Shown: piece by piece, positions 42,464-53,939 of the stretch
How positions within the stretch are numbered: position 1 is the first letter of the stretch
Layout: each line of letters opens with the position of its first letter
Assembly (NCBI GenBank): GCA_030762175.1
Contig: CM060831.1
Coordinates: forward strand, 84,832,001-84,896,000
Direction: 5' to 3'
DNA length: 64,000 nt
DNA from: Metallyticus violacea
Taxonomy: Eukaryota; Arthropoda; Insecta; Mantodea; Metallyticidae
Notes under the pieces: generated by a model
What the model was told of the DNA's origin: nothing
The model's input: the letters and a program-made list of their open reading frames with translations, nothing else
Database searches by the model: none
Program-made: the position numbers and the translations under genes

Positions 42464-42741
42464 CGCCACATGTGCCCGATGTTGTTAAAGCATAGACTAT
42501 AAGGAGGTCTAGATTTCAGTTCCCACAAGGACCTTCCTCCCTGACCGGTTTCTACCAGGTTTTCTGTATTCCTCATAAATGGCAAATGCCTTGTCACTAT
42601 CCTAAACTTAATCTCAAAACACACCCTTCATTTAGAAAAGAAAATCTTTTCCCAATTTATCATTTCATCTCAAATACCATCAGTGTTCACTGTATCTGGT
42701 GCCTCAGTAATTAAAATGGGCATTAAGCACTATTAAAAAAA
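42464..42741 (+). mobile_element. tRNA-derived SINE, copy 3 (old)
   Basis: Same family as 3,327-3,609 and 4,669-4,986, here on +: decayed head GCCACATGTGCCCGATG..GTTAAAGCA, body with CCTCCCTGACCGGTTTCTACC, and the end GGCATTAAGCACTATTAAAAA. The B box is degraded and no target duplication was found. Confidence 0.75.
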
Positions 42742-43486
42742 TATATAAACTTTTTAAAAATCAGATTCTTAGTAATTTGAAAATGACTTCATTGAATTTT
42801 TACTTATTTTATTGCAATTTTCATGAATATGTTTTGTACAAGATAGATTACAATCGAGGACAGCCAGTATGTTGTGGTTAGTAACTTGTGAAATTAGCTT
42901 ATTGATAACTTCTATATTTAGAGAATAGACTTCTGTTTTTTCACTGTCCTGAGGTAAGAATTTATTTAGTTTTGTCAGCATTTAAATTATTTTTTTTTAA
43001 AGAAATTATAAGATTTTCTTGAATTTTTGGCATATGTTGTCATCTAATGTTACAAGATTACTATTGCTGCAAATAAGTGGCATGTCATTCTCATTTAAGA
43101 GAAAACTTAATATTCATTTCCATCTGGAAATTTATTTATGTAAACTAAAATTAGCAAAGAATGTAAGATTTATCCTTGAGGAACACACTTATGTACTTCT
43201 TATTAAAAAGAATATCTATTATTATATAGTTACCAGATTCACTATATTTCTCCTGTCCCCAATTTATTTTAACTACTTTATATAAATATAAGGAACTTCT
43301 ACCCTAAGCTAGTCCAGATCTCTTATCTTTATATGTTTCTACCCTCTGTCTCACTTCTTTCCAAAATCCACAAACATTATTTTCACCCAATAGCCATATA
43401 TCTCCCATTCCATATTCTTATGGTTTTTCCACCTCTCCAAGTCAAACATTCTGTCAGTATATAATTATTGCCTACTTTTCAGACAT

Positions 43487-44940
43487 CTATACCAATATTT
43501 TAAGTTTCTTTCCGCTAATATTCCTTTCCTTTCTACCCTTCCCTAATTCTACCATACTTACCCCCCTTTGTGAACTTTTTGATAACCCCAAAACCTCTAT
43601 ATAAAACATTCTTTGCACTGCGTCAATCTTTGTCCACCCCTTTGATAATCCCCAAATTTCTACTGTATACATCATCTTCCACTCAACCACAGCCTCATAT
43701 AGAATTTTTAACCTGTTCATTTACAATGTGGGAACTTAATACCAGCTTATTCTAACAGCTTTCATAGTTAATTTACCTCTTGCTTGTGCACATTTTGACT
43801 GGACCTTCCATCTTCAATTACTCGTATATCTCACCCCCAAATAATCAACTACCTCTATTGGGTTACTATTTATAAACCATCTTTCATCTTTTCTTAAATT
43901 TGTTCCCTTTTAAAATATTATATTTCATTCATTACAATTTATCCTCAGGACCCATCTGCACAATATCTAATGATTTCATCAATGGCATGTTGTGTTTCTA
44001 TTACAGTTACTGTCCCTGTTATAAGAACATCTGCAAAAAGAAATTCTGTTACTTCTTTCCAGTAAATGAGCAACGTCCATTTGGTCCTTAATCCTATTTA
44101 GAATATCATCTATAAATAAATTAAGTAATATCGGACTCAATTTACATACCTATCTCAAGTTGAAAATTTTAATTGTATAATCTGTGGATCTATTACCTTC
44201 ACACCTTACACAATACCTGTTACCTTTATATAATTTTTGAAGTACTGAAATAAATTTCCTACTAACATCCTTAAGTGTCAATTTTTATACAAATGCATCC
44301 TTATTTATTGTATCAAACGCTTTCTCAAAATCTGCAAAGTAAATGTATCCTCTACCCCTTTTATTTGTTAAATATTTATCCATTTTATTATGAAATATTA
44401 TTATATATTATTCTTCCTTTTCTAAAACGTGCTTGAAATTCTGATAATTTATCTGCCATTTCTGTGCATTCATGCAAACTATCTGCTAATATACCTGTGT
44501 ATATTTTAGTTATCTTTGATAGTAGACCAATTCCTGGATAGTTACTTAGGTTATTTATACAACCTTTCGCTTTATATATTGAAACGATCATGCTAACTTT
44601 CCAACTCTCGGGTATTACCGTTTTCTCCTTAATTCTATTTAATAAGTCTGTTTGCAACCGAATATCTCCTTCCATTTCCCCAAAAGATTTCCTATATTCT
44701 CCGGGAATTCAATCTATTCCTGCAACCTTTTCTTCAATTTTTTTTTAATGTGGTAGCCTACCTCATTCATAGTAAACCCTTTATCTAAACTTTCTATCCT
44801 ATAGACGGCACTGTCTAAATTTAATTCAAAACTCGGAATATTTCCGCCACCTAACAGGTTTTTAAAGTAGTTCTTCCATTCTCTTGGGGTTATCTTATTT
44901 CCTACCCTTCTCTTCCGTAAGACATCCTTCACAACTGTCC
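43487..44940 (-). pseudogene. LINE reverse transcriptase and C-terminal domain
   Basis: On minus: VIPESWKVSMIVSIYKAKGC and NNLSNYPGIGLLSKITKIYT at 44,620-44,500, FQARFRKGR near 44,420, a decayed FADFEKAFD box near 44,320, and LRQ.CKLSPILLNLFIDDIL near 44,150-44,090. The catalytic box is barely readable near 44,030. The thumb MYTVEIWGLSKGWTKIDAVQ and RMFYIEVLGLSKSSQRGVSM follow at 43,680-43,530. Multiple stops. Confidence 0.75.
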
Positions 44941-45315
44941 GTATATATTTCTGTTTTTAGCTATTGCTGTTCCTTTAATTTTTATTCTGCACTAGGCACT
45001 TATATACCTTTTTGAACAAAAAAAATTGGTAATCATCTTGCTTTTCCTATCTTCTCCACGTTATAAGTCCTTAAAACGTCTTTCTTTACCTTAACACACT
45101 TTCATCATACCATCCATAACCCTTTGCATTAACTCCTTGTTTCCACTTTCCACTTTCATCCTTCCTTCTGCCCAACATACCATAGACTGCATCTTTTCCA
45201 ATGATGGCTCTATCTTTTCTACCTTCAGTGCCTCTAGAGTTCCATACTTTCCCCTATTTTGAATATCAAATTCTCCAGAAAAGTTCAGCATACCAGTCTT
45301 TCCATCTAAAACGTT

Positions 45316-46116
45316 TTATATATCTCTCATTTCTATTGCTTGTTTCTTCCTATAGCATTCCCCTAATTTCAGCCTCATTTTTAGTGGAAAGTATCCACTA
45401 CCTGTTATCACGTCTAGAACTTTGAAATCTACCCTACACTTGATCGATTCCTTCACTAAATGGGCAACCACACTATGATCATTTATATTTATAAATGATT
45501 CTCCTTCTTGGCCTGCAGCTCTTAAACCATTCCACATAATTAAATTATTCGATTAAAAAACTCGATCATTTTTTTACCATTGTTATTTAGCACCTGTCTA
45601 TTTTTCCTTACCCATTCATCTCTTTTTATCCATAAGAATTTGTTCTCCAACCCCATAAATCTCATATCATGTTCACCTACTCTGGCATTAAAATTACCAA
45701 CTAAAATAAACTCAATAATAGAGTACTGTCTACTTAATTTCTCCATACTATCATTTAGTTTTAAATAAAAAAAAAATCATCGTAAAACACCGTGGGTTAT
45801 ATACTATATGTAATCCTAAGCACAGTTAATTCCTTTCTTTTATATATCATTAAGTACATTATTTGCCATTCTATAAGTAATGCTTCATTACATTTACTCC
45901 ACAATTTTTTTTATAAATACCACAAGAAACCCTCCCTCCATTACTATTCTTTATACCATGATCACCTATATAATCATATCCTCCCACTTTTTTTTCCCCC
46001 CCATTAATGTCCAAACATGTCTCCACCAATACTAACTTGTCTCCTATCTTTAGCACTTCAAACACCTTACCACTTATCATTTTTTGTCGTAAAACCTCTA
46101 TATTGCATAGCACCAC
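45316..46116 (-). pseudogene. LINE endonuclease domain
   Basis: Apurinic-endonuclease-like domain in three frames: VLVETCLDINGGEKKVGGYD and GGRVSCGIYKKN near 46,000-45,900, then IIEFILVGNFNARVGEHDMR near 45,700 (LVGDFNAR box with D to N), then SFININDHSVVAHLV and DVITGSGYFPLKMRL near 45,450 (SDHxPL box changed to SGYFPL). It would nick target DNA in the active element. Confidence 0.75.
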
Positions 46117-46124
46117 CTTCTAGC

Positions 46125-47280
46125 CTATTTCCAACTAGAACCACTCTCTCCTCCCTTAAATTTCCCCAACTTCGCTCTATATCTGGTTCTTCTTTCGCCC
46201 GCAGCCGCATTCTCCTTATCCGCTCTCTCCATTATGCTGCCCTCGGAGGTAGACACCACTTTAAGCCCAGTGTCGCCGACACTACTATGCATTCCCCTCT
46301 CGACTAATGACGAGGACTTACTTCTGCTCACGTTCTTGATGACGTCATAAAGGTATTTTCTTCTTTTCCCCCTCTCTTCGCGCGCCATCCATTTCTTGCC
46401 CGTGTGCTTCTTCTTTTCCTCACACTCGAGCCCCATTGCTACTTTTAATTCTGGATATTTCACTGACTCGTCGTTTCTCGTCATCTATTCTTTCGTCTTT
46501 CTCCACTGACTCACTTCCTGTTTCCTTCCGTCGATGGATATTTCCATGCCTCGCACATGTGCTTTTTTCCCCCTTTTCGCTTGTCAGCTTTATTTTCTTT
46601 ATTACTGAGTTCCAGATCTCCCTTTCTTTTTTTCCGTAGTCTTCATCTATAAAAATTCCCATTCCTTTCAGTTTCCTACCATTTCGCAATATTGTCCATT
46701 TAATTTTGTTCGTTGCCAAACTAACTACTATTGGTCTGGTTTTGTTTCCGCTTCTTCCAGTTCTGAAACACATCATATTTCCCACCCAACCATTTAACCT
46801 CCAAACCTTTCTTAATTATTTCTTCAACTATTTGCTATAATCTTTTCTCTCTATTCTCCTCTACTCCAAATAATATTATAAAGGTATGATGTCTCCTTAC
46901 TTTTATTTGCATTTTTCTTGATTCGTTCTTTGCATACACGAAGCTCTTCATGCGCTTCTTTTTCCATAGTATGTGACACGCTTTCAATTTCTATCTTATC
47001 TAATTTCATCTCTATCCTATTTTCTATTTTCTTCAGCTCGACTATATCTTCCGACATAGTTTTCAACATGCTCATTATCTGACTCATATCTTCGGGGCCT
47101 GTGGTTATCTCATTGCTCCTAATAATCAGCATTATCATTAATGTAGCTAACAACCACAACTGCTCTTACTTATTAATATACCTTTCCCCTTGTAGCGGAA
47201 TAAAGGACGCCGAAGTCGTAGACGTTTGTCGTCGTTCCTAACTACCACCACAATATCTTCATCTAGTTCAGGGTTTGGCA
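46125..47280 (-). pseudogene. LINE ORF1 (coiled coil and RNA-binding region)
   Basis: Starts at 47,280 with MPNPELDEDIVVVVRNDDKR. A coiled-coil stretch follows at 47,100-46,900 (MLKTMSEDIVELKKIENRIE, then MKLDKIEIES), then an RNA-binding-like segment RPIVVSLATNKIKWTILRNG with KLKGMGIFIDED at 46,730-46,650, and a basic, Ser-rich end. The domain order is that of L1/CR1-type ORF1 proteins that bind element RNA. Frameshifted between segments. Confidence 0.68.
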
Positions 47281-47350
47281 TTATAGCTGAATTTTTCTGA
47301 TTGGTATTTCTGGGGTGAAAGGAATTTGATTTTAAGTTAAACAAAATCAC

Positions 47351-47919
47351 AATGTATGGAATGCCATGGAGTTTCGTAATGTTTTGTTATTACCACACAA
47401 CAGTACACTTTTCTGCATACGATATGATATGAGAATATTATTAGATGCAGACTGAATAGGAGACAGGCGAAATATCAATCGCAATTTATCTTATGTAATG
47501 TAAATATGCAGCTGCATTATACGAAGTATGACCAGATTTCTGCTAATGCAATTTAAAACACGCGCCTCTCTACGGAATCCAACGCATAACTAACAAAACG
47601 TTGAAATATAAACAGTCACCAATTACTGTTAATTTTTAATTATACTACACATTACAATGCATAATATTGTCAACATGCGCATATTAAGCAAATGAAATTC
47701 GTTAATTTCCATTTAGTGGCAATAAAGACGTCTATCTGGTATTTCATTCTTGGTATACATTATTAATGTTATTACGCTTGCAATTGATTGATTCACTTAA
47801 TATTACAATTTTCTTATCTGTAGTTTAATCGTTTCATATTCTTGGCTATGAATGTGATCCCTTGAACTGTTACATTTTTCTTATTTGGTATAGTCATAAA
47901 GGCCAAAAAACAAACATTA
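47351..47919. other. Possible 5' region of the minus LINE
   Basis: No coding signal. It lies between ORF1 of the LINE and the tandem array. Confidence 0.4.
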
Positions 47920-48500
47920 AGACGTACATTGTAATAGGCCTTATCTGATACATGAAATCTATACAAATGAGTTCGCTAGATTTATAAGATTTAAAACGTA
48001 TTACCAATGAATATATGTTACTTGAGTTGAAAATTAACGCCCTTACCTAAAATAAAAACCTGCGCAAATGGGTTTATTAATTTGTTATAATTAAAAACAT
48101 ATTGTCAATGAATGTTTACAGCTTTAAATCGAATATTATAGCCTTTATCTTACGTAATAACATACTCAGATGAACTTCTTAAATTAACATGGCTAAATAA
48201 CTATTACTATTAAATGTTTGTGACTTTATATTTATTTAATATAAAATATGTGCAAATGAACTTATTTAATTAATATAATTAAAAACATAAATTAATATTT
48301 TGAGTTTCAAATCAAATATTACAGCCTTTATCTTACGTAATACTATACGTAAATTGATTTCTTAAATTGACATGCTATATGGCTATTATTAAATGTTTAT
48401 CTTTTATATTAAGCATTATAGCCTGTACCTAATACATAATTATGTTAAAACGAACTTATTAAAATAATATAATTGAACAATTGCTATCAACGAGTGGTTA
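47920..48500. repeat. Tandem array, about six units of ~98 bp
   Basis: Diverged copies share GCCTTTATCTTACGTAATA, ATACNCAAATGAACTTATTA, AATTAATATAATTAAAAACA and ATTAAATGTTTATG. Anchors fall near 47,938, 48,040, 48,132, 48,230, 48,325 and 48,424. Upstream position relative to the minus LINE would suit a monomeric 5' untranslated promoter array; that is inference. Confidence 0.75.
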
Positions 48501-49286
48501 GGGCCATAAGTCGGATATTTTCCGCTTCACCCTTCATTTCTCTTTCTTGCATTTATGTAACGTCCAATTCTGGCCCGATATATTTCTAGGTTAACGTTCA
48601 TCCCGAACTTTCTCGCATACGGAGCCACACTTTTTTTTATTTCACATGGAATTTCAGATTACATAATACAATTTCAATGTTTTCATTACCAATAACATAC
48701 TTTGTATGTCTTCCATCCTGTTTTATATATTGTAAAACCAAATCTTTTAATATTATATTTATTAGAAATCAATTGTGTATGTGTGTGTGTAATTTTTTTT
48801 ATATTGATTCTTCAAACTCAAATAAATATTGTCCAATGTATCGCAACACTGCCATTCGTTGAGCTACCGAGGACCAACAACTAAATACTGCAAATGTAAA
48901 ATATTGGGGTTCAAAATATTCCTTGGAAACACCCAGGATCTGGAGGAACTTGGTCTGTACCCTCCGCCATGCTGATACAGCAGCGCCACATTCTAACGAA
49001 GGAGTATGGTATCTTGAAGGCCGCAATTATCACAGTTGGGAGATATCTTCATACAAGATCTGGTGGCTTCTGGAGACGGTGTTCCGACAACCACTAGATG
49101 AGAAACTGGTGACTATAAGATTTGCCGTAGTCTTCTAGGTGTACCCAGTTTGTCCGGAGAAATAAACAATCAGCTTTCGCCTGTGGATCAATGACTTTTA
49201 GAGCTCCTTCAGAGGTTGGAAGTGTGAGTTGATTTCTAGGGACTCGTAATAAAAAAACCTTTCCAAATAAACCATCCCGTAGCTGA

Positions 49287-50386
49287 TTACAACTTAACGC
49301 CAGAATCTGACTCACAAACCATAGTGGATTTGGATAGTGAGAATATATTAACAAAATGAACACGTAACAAATTAAGGGAACGAAATTGACGCTCTTGAAG
49401 AACTTGACGAACACTGTTAATAACACAGTTCCAATTATATTGAATCATCGCCGGTAGCGTGGATAAAAACGTTATACCTAATATTTTAACGACTGAAGTC
49501 ATAGATATCCACGATGGTGGGGCTATAGAAGTAGAGCCAACGAGCATAGATCTTGATTTATCCACATTGATGATCGCTCCAGAATCTCTACAATAATTAT
49601 GCAGAATCTCTTGAATATGACGAAGAAGAGAACCACGTGAGATCATCGAAGTGATATCATTAGCAAATGCTCTAATAAGAGAGTGACCATCAGAATGAAG
49701 GCACTGTTGTAATTTTCTTAGGAGAGGTTCGATTGATAACGTAAACAAGTGCATTGCCATCGGACAGCCCTATCTTACAGACGCTCTCATAGGAAAGGAA
49801 TGAGTGAAATAACGTTCACTAAAATTTTGGAAGTAGCTGCTTTTAATATACTGCGAATGATGTAGCAGTATGTATCAGGGATTTCTAAGTGCATCACAGT
49901 TTTAATTAAAAACTATGCTTCACCCAGTCAAATGCCTTGTCAAAGTCCAAAGAGATCAAAAGTTTCCCAACTCGCGAGATATGGGCGTCACTAAAAGCAT
50001 CACAAAGAGGCACACAGGGCATACAGCATGTTCCCTCCACGTCGTATTGATTGTTGTACAGGTGCAAGAATATCAGTTATTATTGGTGATAAGCGGTGTT
50101 TTACACAATGCATGAACATTTTGAAATCAGTATCGAGCATTGTTAAAGGACGAAAGTCTAGTGCATTATTGGGATGGCTACATTTAGGCACAAGGACCAG
50201 TATACCATGGACAAATGCAGAGGGAATCAAGGTGGTACACAGTAGCGCATTGAAAATTGCGAGAAGTGCATCCTTCAACAACGGCCAAAATGCAGAGTAA
50301 AATTCTGCTGGTAGTCCATCTACTCCTGGTGGTTTATTTCGAGGACAGGCAGCTAAAACCCACGGTAAAAGGAGGAATATTATCAC
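49287..50386 (-). pseudogene. LINE reverse transcriptase
   Basis: On minus: RNKPPGVDGLPAEFYSAFWP near 50,330, ILVLVPKCSHPNNALDFRPL with TMLDTDFKMF near 50,170, QSIRRGGNML near 50,030, and then in other frames LISLDFDKAFDWV near 49,930. MAMHLFTLSIEPLLRKL at 49,757 is the region before the catalytic box, and LIRAFANDITSMIS at 49,680 is FADD changed to FAND. VDKSRSMLVG and thumb segments follow to 49,290. It is joined to a C-terminal Trp-rich part at 49,026-48,800. Confidence 0.8.
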
Positions 50387-50544
50387 CTGGGCCAGAAGAG
50401 GTTAGAACCGCAACTTCCTCTGTAGCAAGGAGTTCTTCAGGTGTGATATCAGAATATATCTTTTGAAAGTATTCATACACAACAACGAATATCCACTTGG
50501 CTACTTACAGGAACATGGAAGCTATTTTGGATGCTATGAATGTA

Positions 50545-51303
50545 CGAGGGCCATCCAGAAAGTAAGTCCCAATCGCGCCTGGAGATGGAACCACTTGTCG
50601 GATAGGAATACGCATGCGCAGGAGTAGAGAGGAAGTATGGTGGGAATAATTCAGTAAAGTTTCAGCTTTGTGACGGCCGTGGTTACCGCGCTGTACTAGG
50701 AGAAAATGGCTGCTCTGATATTGTCTCCCGCCAACTGCAAGGTTCGTGCAGTCATCCGAGGTTTGCTCGCTCAAAAGCAAAGTCCAGCAGAGATCCATCG
50801 CCAATTAAGTCAAGTGTATGGACACGACATTATGGTAAGACGATGGTGCAGGCAGTTCACTGAAGGACGAACCAATTCACGACGACGAGCGTAGTGGCCG
50901 ACCGTCCCTGGTGATGGCAGAAGTGTTGGAAAGTGTGCGGCAAGCAATTGAGCAGAACCGGCGCTTCACAATTTCAGAACTCTCTTGTCAATTCCCCAGA
51001 TGTCTCGCTCCCTTGTGCACGAAATTGTCTCCCGGAAGCTTGACACAATTAGCGATGGATCTCTGCTGGACTTTGCTTTTGAGCGTGCAAACCTCGGATG
51101 ACTGCACGAACTCCGCAGTTGGCGGGAGACAATATCAGAGCACCCAATTTCTCTTAGCACAGCGCGGTAACCACGGCTGTCACAAGGCTGAAATTTTACT
51201 GTAGTATTACCACATACTTCCTCTCTAATCCTGCGCATGCGCATTCCTATCCGACTAGCGGTGCCATCTCTAGGCGCGATTGGGACTTACTTTCTGGATG
51301 CCG
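50545..51303 (+). mobile_element. Palindromic mariner MITE (759 bp)
   Basis: Flanked by TA on each side. CGAGGGCCATCCAGAAAGTA at the left end and its complement at the right belong to inverted arms of about 245-255 bp, each carrying the start of a mariner transposase (MAALILSPANCKVRAVIRGL). The centre keeps both HTH segments: IHRQLSQVYGHDIMVRRWCR and, after a frameshift, DERSGRPSLVMAEVLESVRQ with RRFTISELSCQFPQMSRSLV. It has no catalytic domain. The structure is the 5' end of a mariner repeated in inverse at the 3' side. The copy at 32,622 is one such arm alone. Confidence 0.87.
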
Positions 51304-51309
51304 TAATAT

Positions 51310-51800
51310 TTACGCTTGGCACGCCGTTGTTCACGGACATGATGATATATGGATGGTGATTCCATATTAATGAACGTGGCTCGGGAACGCACCTGAGTGC
51401 CCCTCAGTTCGTTCAGTTGAAGTTTAAGAATCCGAGCTTTAATTCTTTTTATATGAATATTACATTGTGCATCAACCACAGGGCGAATGTACAAATTTTG
51501 CAACGCCCCATAAAGAAACTGTCGATAACGCTGTTTTCTGCGATATTTATCACAAAACGCATATTGAAGAAACCGCTTTGTTTTGATGACAATCCACCAT
51601 TCCAGTTCAGTTGAGTAAAATCGTTGCCGATAAAACCAACATCGCCACCGCTCGGCAAAGACTTTCTGAACATCGTCGGAAATAATGTGCACATTAAGTT
51701 TCCAGTTACCACGACGATATGATGAAGAGGACGCAGGTAGCGCAATGTTCAGAGAGCTCTGTCGGACACATATCCACAGTGCTAATACAAAGATCAACGA
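51310..51800 (-). pseudogene. LINE EN-RT linker region
   Basis: An open frame of 175 codons with NWKLNVHIISDDVQKVFAER near 51,700, TELEWWIVIKTKRFLQYAFC near 51,600, ARILKLQLNELRGTQVRSRA near 51,420 and SPSIYHHVREQRRAKRKYYG near 51,350. This matches the stretch between endonuclease and RT in L1/Tx1-type ORF2. It is ended by the MITE insertion. Confidence 0.75.
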
Positions 51801-51880
51801 TAAACATAAATGCGATCTAGTCGTACTCCCGAGAGATTGCGTTGAATTGTGTAAAGCGGACGATCACGATTCATGACTTC

Positions 51881-52035
51881 CTATGTATCGCGTAGCTGAA
51901 GTCGATGAACTAAATCTACTACTGCAGGACAAGGCAAGTAAACTCCTGTGCAATCTTTAAGAGATAAAACAGAATTGTAATCGCCACCTAATAACATAAG
52001 GGGGAAATTAGAAAACAAAGAAGCTACTTCTTCAC

Positions 52036-52066
<31 letters not shown>

Positions 52067-52400
52067 TCTTTCCTTCCGCATATGGGTGCCAGAAGGACCA
52101 TATACATTTATAATATTGAGATTCCCTAGGATAAGGCTGATGCCTGTAAAATTTTCAGTCATACGCATATCCGTATATTGCAAGTGATCTTTAAGCAAGA
52201 TGGCAGTACCACGGGTAATAAAATCAGTAATAATTTCAGCATTATATCCATATAAGCGAGCTATAAACGAAGAATTTACCTCTTGGAGAAGAACAATGTC
52301 GACATCCAGGGAATGAAAAGATTTTGCAAGAAGACGACATTTTTGGATATTACTAATACCGAGTGTAAGAATTTTATATGTGTGTGACATAAAGAGATAC
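51881..52400 (-). pseudogene. LINE endonuclease domain with A-tract expansion
   Basis: Apurinic-endonuclease type: ILTLGISNIQKCRLLAKSFH, VDIVLLQEVNSSF, GTAILLKDHL, INVYGPSGTHMRKERQ, then FPLMLLGGDYNSVLSLKDCT. The catalytic Glu (LQE) and the GDYN box are visible. A run of 26 or more A on + (about 52,037-52,063) puts a Phe string between RKERQ and CEEVASLF. The downstream SDH part is missing or frameshifted. Confidence 0.8.
52037..52063. repeat. Poly(A) tract inside LINE endonuclease frame
   Basis: An uninterrupted run of A (T on the coding strand) within the coding region; the frame remains open on both sides. Confidence 0.9.
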
Positions 52401-52595
52401 AATTGATTCCAATAACAATTAAAAGGAAATAAACAGCTAGAAGAGAGTAACAAGAAATTATTCTCCAATCGTGAGCTCTAAGGTTGCATGAGGCTTGTCC
52501 TCCGACATAGACTCACTAGAACTTCCAGATAACGGTAGAGATTTCCCAGCTTTGTCACTATTAACATGCCGTTTAGAAGACAAGCCACCCTGTAA

Positions 52596-53442
52596 TCACA
52601 GATCTCGGGGTGAAAACGCTGGTTTATTGTTGAGTAAAGTCTGAGCATCAAAGTCATTCAAAGGTGTCGCCGTAGATTGAGATCTTTCGCGTACTTTTTG
52701 TGTCTTAGCATTTGGTCCTATGTTTATCTCCTCTCCAAGCGATGGTGCAGTAGCTACCTTAACAGTGTTACTAGTAGGTGGGGATAAGGGAGGTATGTCA
52801 TGCCGTTGCGACAGCAGCAAGGCCGGGTTCATAGGCTCCACAGGAGACGCGGGCTGTTGAGAGGGCTCGGAAGGGGGGAGAGCGTGTGTCTGCTGATCGA
52901 GTTGAATGGGGCTGGTAGCAAAGATTTCCTGAGGAGTGATAATATTTTCCTCAGAGAATAGTTCACTCATTAATGTCGGACGAGGTACTTGTGGGATCTT
53001 AGAGGTAAATTTCTTGTAAGGACAACGACCACGGAAATGGATGGTTTCACCACACGTATTACACATGGGTGGTTGCGCTGCATAATTAATGTAAGCCTCG
53101 TGACCAGCAATCGTCAAATTACATGGAATAGCTTTTTTCAAATCAATTTGAATAGAACGAATTCCTTTTGTACCCGATACTTATAACCCAGAGACCAATG
53201 TTCGCTTTCAATTTTAATTATAGAGCCATATACCTGTAAACCTTGGCGTATTATATCATTTGATAATTCCGGGGTAAATTAAACACACGGGCATGGGTGT
53301 ATTCTGCATTGGCATCACAAATCGTTACGGAGGTCACAGATGCGTCTTCAGTTACAGAGGGAGTTGTGCCCTGATGTACATTTAGTAACTTCGAAAACCA
53401 CTCTACTGTATAACTCGATAAATACTGCATTTTGCTTACCAA
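52596..53442 (-). pseudogene. LINE ORF1 with CCHC zinc knuckle
   Basis: N-terminal part at 53,442-53,251 (MVSKMQYLSSYTVEWFSKLL), a frameshift near 53,250-53,140, then an open frame of 181 codons to 52,596. It contains a CNTCGETIHFRGRC knuckle (C-x2-C-x4-H-x4-C) near 53,040. A Pro/Ser/Gln-rich tail follows. Gag-like RNA-binding protein of Tx1/I-type LINEs. Confidence 0.72.
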
Positions 53443-53939
53443 TTAGTTTGTGTGCAATTGATCCTCGGCTATATGTAGGGTAGTATCCAACTAGATATGT
53501 ATATTAATGGCGTAGGCCGAGGCTTACTTTTATCGAAGGCAGCTTTCAAATTGTTTACTCGTGTGATCTTGTTCATAATTACAATTTGCTAGATATTTAT
53601 GAAATTGTTCGCAAAAGAAATATAAAAAAAATTCAAGTAAGAAGAAACTGACAAAAAAACGAATAACCCAAAACGAAACGCAGTCTGTACTCCACACTAC
53701 TCTGCAGCGGACTACCCAGCATTGGCAACGCTAGTAACATTACAACCATGACCACGAGTAATTTGTGCTCTAGGTAAGCTATTCCTCATCAATGTGTTAT
53801 TGGATTCAAAAGAAAAAGAGAAGTACAAGACTTGACAGGATGTAAAGGTTAAGCTTTTTGTTTAACTATACCGGGAATTTTTATAGCATGTAGCACAAAG
53901 TTTGACATAAAAATGAATAGCAAGTTAAATAGAATTCTG

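Larger units (their letters stand above)
43290..47350 (-). mobile_element. APE-type LINE, near full length, two ORFs
   Basis: A continuous minus-strand non-LTR element. From 5' (47,350) to 3' it carries an ORF1, an endonuclease, an RT and a C-terminal domain, listed separately. Every domain is present in order but frames are broken many times. A tandem repeat lies upstream of its 5' side (47,920-48,500). The clade is unresolved; the C-terminal VLGLSKSSQRG..ELGKGRK motif (GLPKSTPN...ELGRG type) is shared with a group of arthropod endonuclease-RT elements. Confidence 0.82.
48800..53720 (-). mobile_element. L1/Tx1-like LINE, near full length, split by a MITE
   Basis: Minus-strand element with ORF1 (zinc knuckle), endonuclease, RT and C-terminal domain in order, 5' side near 53,720. 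GC content is visibly higher than around it. It is interrupted by the mariner MITE at 50,545-51,303. Frames are broken but long stretches remain open, so it is younger than the LINE at 43-47 kb. Confidence 0.82.

Noticed and set aside
50505..51244. Several 60-100-codon frames in the MITE
   Set aside because: Antisense or duplicated shadows of the mariner transposase start in the two inverted arms.
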